10,022 bases of DNA from Burkholderiaceae bacterium (GTDB lineage: Bacteria; Pseudomonadota; Gammaproteobacteria; Burkholderiales; Burkholderiaceae_C): NCBI GenBank assembly GCA_023260355.1, contig JALQVJ010000226.1:1-10022 (forward strand), given 5' to 3'. Made by a program: the position numbers and the translations under genes. Numbering within the stretch: position 1 is the first letter of the stretch; each line of letters begins with the position of its first letter. The notes below the pieces were generated by a model. That model was not told the DNA's origin and did no database searches. It worked only from the letters and a program-made list of their open reading frames with translations. This document shows positions 7,312 through 10,022 of this stretch, one piece after another.

Positions 7312-8109
7312 ATGGACGACGCCCAACTGCTGCGCTATTCGCGACATATCTTGTTGCCGGAGATCGGGGTTGAAGGGCAAACGGCGCTGCTCAATGCCCA
7401 TGCGCTGGTGATCGGAGCAGGTGGATTGGGCAGTCCCGCTGCGCTGTATTTGGGCAGCGCTGGGGTCGGGCAAATCACGCTGGTCGATCACGACACTGTT
7501 GATTTGACCAACCTTCAGCGGCAAATCGCGCACACCACGGATCGCATTGGACAGCCGAAGGTGACCTCTGCGGCGAGCGCGCTGCAGGCCATCAACCCAG
7601 AGATTTCAGTCCACGCCGTGGCGGGTCGCGCCACGGTTGCATGGCTCGACGATTACCTTGGGCGGGTGGATATTGTGCTGGACTGCACCGACAACTTCGA
7701 AACGCGGCAATGGGTCAATGCAGCCTGCGTGAAACACCGCAAACCCCTGGTCTGGGCTGCCGCCGTGCAAATGGACGCCCAATTGGGGTTCTATGCCCCG
7801 GAGATCGCCGAGAGTGCGTGCTACGCCTGCGCCTTCCCGCCTGAAGTCGGGGCAAGCGATGCCAATTGCGCAACCATGGGCGTCCTCAGTCCTCTAGTGG
7901 GTGCGATCGGCAGTTTGCAAGCGGCCATGGCGATTCAATGGCTTGCGCGCTCAACGAACAGCGGCGACGCGGTCAATCCATTGGCAACCGTGCCCTTGAA
8001 CGGTCGCATGTTGATGGTCGATTTGAGGCATTGGGGCTTTGACAGCATCAAAGTGCAACGGCGCGCTGCGTGCACGGTGTGCGCTGGATCGGCAACACAA
8101 GGCGCCTGA
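7312..8109 (+). CDS. moeB: MoeB/ThiF/HesA-family adenylyltransferase, most likely molybdopterin-synthase adenylyltransferase
   Basis: A 265-residue E1-like enzyme that adenylates the C-terminal Gly-Gly of a sulfur-carrier protein (MoaD for molybdopterin, ThiS for thiazole) so that it can accept sulfur. The opening LLRYSRHILLPEIGVEGQ (6-23) is characteristic of the family. GAGGLGSP at 35-42 is the nucleotide loop. DLTNLQRQ (64-71) carries the Asn and Arg that contact ATP. DCTDNFETR (124-132) includes Asp127, the Mg/ATP-binding position. Two CxxC pairs, CYAC (170-173) and CTVC (254-257), form the structural zinc site. Cys186 lies at the position of the ThiF cysteine that joins ThiS. No moaD, moaE or thiS is nearby, so the partner cannot be fixed from context; MoeB versus ThiF is unresolved. 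No clear ribosome site is visible. Confidence 0.88.
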   Translation: MDDAQLLRYSRHILLPEIGVEGQTALLNAHALVIGAGGLGSPAALYLGSAGVGQITLVDHDTVDLTNLQRQIAHTTDRIGQPKVTSAASALQAINPEISVHAVAGRATVAWLDDYLGRVDIVLDCTDNFETRQWVNAACVKHRKPLVWAAAVQMDAQLGFYAPEIAESACYACAFPPEVGASDANCATMGVLSPLVGAIGSLQAAMAIQWLARSTNSGDAVNPLATVPLNGRMLMVDLRHWGFDSIKVQRRAACTVCAGSATQGA

Positions 8110-8159
8110 ACGGATCGAGCTCGAGTGGATGGCCTGTGTGTTGAGACCCGCACGAGGAC

Positions 8160-8678
8160 TCAGCGAAAGCACGGTCCGTGGCGTTTGCGAAATGCGCGTG
8201 GGTGTTCAGGCGCCTCGGCTTTGAAAACACCGCGATTGGCTTGGCGCGCCTTTTGCTCGAGTGCGATGTAGACGCTGGGCTGGCCTTTCCAAACATAGGC
8301 CCACGCCAAGCCCTGTTCAACCATTTGTGCGCCCACGTCTTGATTCTGATGCCACAAGACCACCAATTCTCGACCGTATTTGTCACGCCCAAAAGGTTGC
8401 ACGCCAACGGTCGCGTTCAAAATGGTGTCTTTGAGAAATTGCCCCGACTCACGCCCCAGTGTTTGACACAACTCGGGCGCATCAATGCCAATGATGCGCG
8501 CTTTGATCCGCGGGGCTTGATCTCGACTCAGCGTCACGGTGTCGCCATCGAACACACGCGTCACCTTTGCGGTGTATGCAGCTTGGCTCGGGCGAGGCCA
8601 GCTGCTCGGCTCTGACGCACAGGCAATCCCCTGCGCGACGCACACGGCGAACCACAGCCCCAGCCACCTCGCCAGCAT
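8160..8678 (-). CDS. Exported staphylococcal-type thermonuclease (SNase domain)
   Basis: A 172-residue protein with an N-terminal signal sequence (about 1-22, LGLWFAVCVAQGIACA, probable cleavage near ACA-S) followed by one SNase OB-fold. RVFDGDTVTL (41-50) supplies the calcium-binding aspartates. RIIGIDAPE (61-69) gives Arg61, Asp66 and Glu69, equivalent to Arg35, Asp40 and Glu43 of S. aureus nuclease. DKYGRELV (99-106) gives Arg103, the second catalytic arginine. An active, Ca2+-dependent DNA/RNA nuclease in the periplasm or outside the cell is therefore expected. GIAC is only a poor lipobox, so a lipoprotein is less likely. It is the third gene after folE and BLUF (21-nt gap) and converges on moeB; the 50-nt gap between them has no obvious terminator. 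Its biological target is unknown. Confidence 0.9.
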   Translation of the reverse strand: MLARWLGLWFAVCVAQGIACASEPSSWPRPSQAAYTAKVTRVFDGDTVTLSRDQAPRIKARIIGIDAPELCQTLGRESGQFLKDTILNATVGVQPFGRDKYGRELVVLWHQNQDVGAQMVEQGLAWAYVWKGQPSVYIALEQKARQANRGVFKAEAPEHPRAFRKRHGPCFR

Positions 8679-8699
8679 GAATTGAACGCCCTTGCCGGG

Positions 8700-9128
8700 T
8701 CAACTCCGTCCAATGATTGAGGCCGTCGCAATCAGCTCTTGCAGCATGGCTTGCGAGGCTTCACCAGAAACAGAGTAAGGGTCAAACGTCGGTGTCTCAG
8801 AGTACTTCAACATGATGGACGTGTTGACTCTGTTCAAGTTGACCAAGCCCATCGTCCACCCGCTGAATTGGCGCTCGGTGATTTCCTCGTAACGCAGCAA
8901 CACCACGTCTTGGTGGCGAGGGTCGCGCAAGATCTGCGCGTATAGCTTGTTGATGGCTGCACGGCCGCCTTCGATGCACTGCATGAAGACGCCGTCGCCG
9001 TAGCACAAGATACCTGTGATGCCTTGGCCGGCATTGTGCGCACGCGCCACGCTCAGAATGCCATCTATGGCCTTTTGATCTTCCGGGTTCACAGCCCGGC
9101 TCACATAGAGCAATCGCACCAACATCAT
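8700..9128 (-). CDS. Stand-alone BLUF-domain blue-light sensor
   Basis: A 142-residue soluble protein consisting of a BLUF domain (about 3-97), which binds FAD and shifts its hydrogen-bond network on blue light, plus a roughly 40-residue helical tail. The photoactive residues are all visible: Tyr8 in RLLYVSRA, Asn32 before GITGILCYGDG (36-46), Gln50 in FMQCIEGG, and Trp91 and Met93 in FSGWTMGL. There is no EAL, GGDEF or other effector domain, so signalling would go through a partner protein. Its ATG overlaps the folE stop (ATGA, 9128-9125); a second ATG follows at once at 9125. The nuclease gene follows after 21 nt. The output pathway is not evident from sequence. Confidence 0.94.
   Translation of the reverse strand: MMLVRLLYVSRAVNPEDQKAIDGILSVARAHNAGQGITGILCYGDGVFMQCIEGGRAAINKLYAQILRDPRHQDVVLLRYEEITERQFSGWTMGLVNLNRVNTSIMLKYSETPTFDPYSVSGEASQAMLQELIATASIIGRS
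9125..9128 (-). promoter_or_regulatory. ATGA stop-start overlap coupling folE to the BLUF gene
   Basis: The minus strand reads ATGATG from 9128: the BLUF ATG shares bases with the folE TGA (9127-9125). Such overlaps usually mean translational coupling by re-initiation, and so tied amounts of the two proteins. Confidence 0.75.
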
Positions 9129-9823
9129 TGGCTCCTTGGAATCAGGGACAAAAATTCACGACGCAAGTTCGCATCTTTCAGAAACACACCGCGCATGATG
9201 GAATTGATCATCTTGCTATCCATGTCCTTGACACCGCGCCAGCCCATGCAGAAGTGGCTCGCTTCCATCACCAACGCCAACCCATCGGGCTGCGTCTTTT
9301 CTTGGATCAAATCGGCCAACTGAACGACGGCCTCCTCTTGGATCTGAGGGCGCCCCATGACCCATTCCGCCAGTCGGGCGTACTTGGACAGACCAATCAC
9401 ATTCGTGTGTTCGTTGGGCATGACACCGATCCAGACCTGACCAATCACGGGGCACAGGTGGTGGCTGCATGCACTGCGCACACGAATCGGGCCCACGATC
9501 ATCAGCTCATTGAGGTGCTCTGCATTGGGGAACTCTGTGATTTCTGGGGGCGACACGTAACGGCCATTGAACACCTCCTTGAGGTACATCTTGGCCACGC
9601 GGCGCGCTGTGCTTTGCGTGTTGTGATCGTTTTCTGTATCAATCACCATACTGTCAAGCACGGCCTGCATTTTTTCGCTGACCTCGTCCAACAACAAATC
9701 CAATTCACCCGGTTCAATAAACTGCGCAATGTTGTCATTGGAGTGAAAGCGGTGGCCTTGGGCCTTCAGTCGCTGGCGAATCTTGACCGAAATCGGCACG
9801 CCTTCGTCTTCTTGAGTGCTCAT
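9125..9823 (-). CDS. folE: GTP cyclohydrolase I (FolE), divergent subtype
   Basis: FolE converts GTP to 7,8-dihydroneopterin triphosphate, the entry to tetrahydrofolate and other pterins. The 232-residue product has the T-fold catalytic region: ELMIVGPIRVRSACSHHLCP (106-125), VIGLSKYARLAEW (142-154), PQIQEE (159-164) and ASHFCMGWRGVK (188-199). Zinc ligands Cys119, His122 and Cys192, catalytic His121 and His190, and GTP-binding Glu163 are present. Departures from the common pattern are CSHH for CEHH, MGWRG for MSMRG, and MINSIMRGVF where TSAVRGxF is usual. I take the ATG at 9823, which has AAGGA 7 nt upstream; the ATG at 9829 is too close to that site. It heads the operon with BLUF and nuclease genes. 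A moonlighting or altered-specificity role is possible. Confidence 0.92.
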   Translation of the reverse strand: MSTQEDEGVPISVKIRQRLKAQGHRFHSNDNIAQFIEPGELDLLLDEVSEKMQAVLDSMVIDTENDHNTQSTARRVAKMYLKEVFNGRYVSPPEITEFPNAEHLNELMIVGPIRVRSACSHHLCPVIGQVWIGVMPNEHTNVIGLSKYARLAEWVMGRPQIQEEAVVQLADLIQEKTQPDGLALVMEASHFCMGWRGVKDMDSKMINSIMRGVFLKDANLRREFLSLIPRSQ

Positions 9824-9830
9824 GCACATG

Positions 9831-9835
9831 TCCTT
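9831..9835 (-). promoter_or_regulatory. Ribosome binding site deciding the folE start
   Basis: AAGGA (9835-9831) is 7 nt from the ATG at 9823 but only 1 nt from the alternative ATG at 9829, so it selects the shorter product beginning MSTQEDEG. Confidence 0.6.
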
Positions 9836-9845
9836 TGTGAAATCA

Positions 9846-9872
9846 AGTATCAATGCTAACCGCAAATGGCAA
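9846..9872 (-). promoter_or_regulatory. Weak candidate promoter for the folE operon
   Basis: TTGCCA (9872-9867) is a 5/6 match to a -35 box, and GATACT (9851-9846) a 4/6 match to a -10 box. The 15-nt spacing is short. It lies in the 86-nt AT-richer gap upstream of folE, where a promoter is expected. Confidence 0.25.
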
Positions 9873-9909
9873 ATACCCTGAAATGCACTGGAAACGTGAT
9901 CAATACCTC

Positions 9910-10022
9910 TTACCTGTGAGCACCAGCGCGAGTCGCATCAGTCCAAATGCCATCCAATCCCCACACTTGAGGCGCCAGGGTCTCAATCGCCAACTGCCCA
10001 AAGCAATGGCCTGTCCCTCCTC
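9910..10022 (-). CDS. Possible C-terminal end of an unidentified protein (5' end outside window)
   Basis: Reading the minus strand from the window edge, 36 codons are open to a TAA at 9912-9910, ending VWGLDGIWTDATRAGAHR. A second minus frame is also open for 40 codons to a TGA at 9902-9900, ending MRLALVLTGKRY. I prefer the first because its composition looks more protein-like (the second is rich in Trp and Arg), but the stretch is too short to decide. I recognise no family. If real, this gene lies upstream of folE in the same direction, separated by 86 nt. Confidence 0.3.
   Translation of the reverse strand, partial: GGTGHCFGQLAIETLAPQVWGLDGIWTDATRAGAHR

Noticed and set aside
8610..8678. 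Lipoprotein signal (GIAC) at the nuclease N-terminus
   Set aside because: Gly at -3 is a poor lipobox, and ACA-S just after it fits signal peptidase I, so a soluble exported protein is more likely.
1..10022. CRISPR arrays, tRNA/rRNA genes, insertion sequences, prophage or defence genes
   Set aside because: Read through on both strands; no regularly spaced repeats, terminal inverted repeats, transposase or integrase motifs, or structured RNA genes were seen, and coding space is filled by recognisable housekeeping genes.

Overview
The window is about 10 kb of dense, roughly 60 % GC housekeeping chromosome. Protein sequences and gene order point to a betaproteobacterium of the Burkholderiales, most likely Comamonadaceae. 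This is inferred from protein motifs and synteny; no 16S gene is present. I see no tRNA, rRNA, CRISPR array, insertion sequence, prophage or plasmid feature. No gene-free stretch exceeds about 160 bases.

Layout. (1) Bases 1-2506, plus strand: the 3' end of mutL (mismatch repair), a Bcr/CflA-type MFS exporter and miaA (tRNA i6A37 synthesis), packed with 4 and 9 nt gaps and read as one operon. It converges on the next block across a 53-nt gap holding two hairpins. (2) Bases 2560-4827, minus strand: membrane-anchored rhodanese, then grxC, secB and gpsA, the same order as E. coli yibN-grxC-secB-gpsA. A clear intrinsic terminator lies between grxC and secB. (3) Bases 4985-8109, plus strand and divergent from block 2: gpmA (glycolysis), a ctpA-type S41 periplasmic protease and a MoeB/ThiF-family adenylyltransferase. 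(4) Bases 8160-9823, minus strand: a divergent folE (GTP cyclohydrolase I), a stand-alone BLUF blue-light sensor whose ATG overlaps the folE stop codon, and an exported staphylococcal-type nuclease. The last 113 bases may hold the C-terminus of another minus-strand gene.

How the genes relate. Blocks 2 and 3 match the widespread proteobacterial neighbourhood rhodanese-grx-secB beside phosphoglycerate mutase and a CtpA protease. Here the mutase is the 2,3-BPG-dependent type (GpmA), not the unrelated cofactor-independent GpmI that I recall at this locus in E. coli and Pseudomonas. Shared themes are envelope protein traffic and redox (SecB, Grx, rhodanese, CtpA) and central metabolism (GpmA, GpsA). 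The least explained part is block 4, where a blue-light photoreceptor is translationally coupled to an atypical pterin/folate entry enzyme, with a secreted nuclease downstream. I found no clearly new defence or mobile system. That folE-BLUF-nuclease cassette is the best candidate for follow-up.
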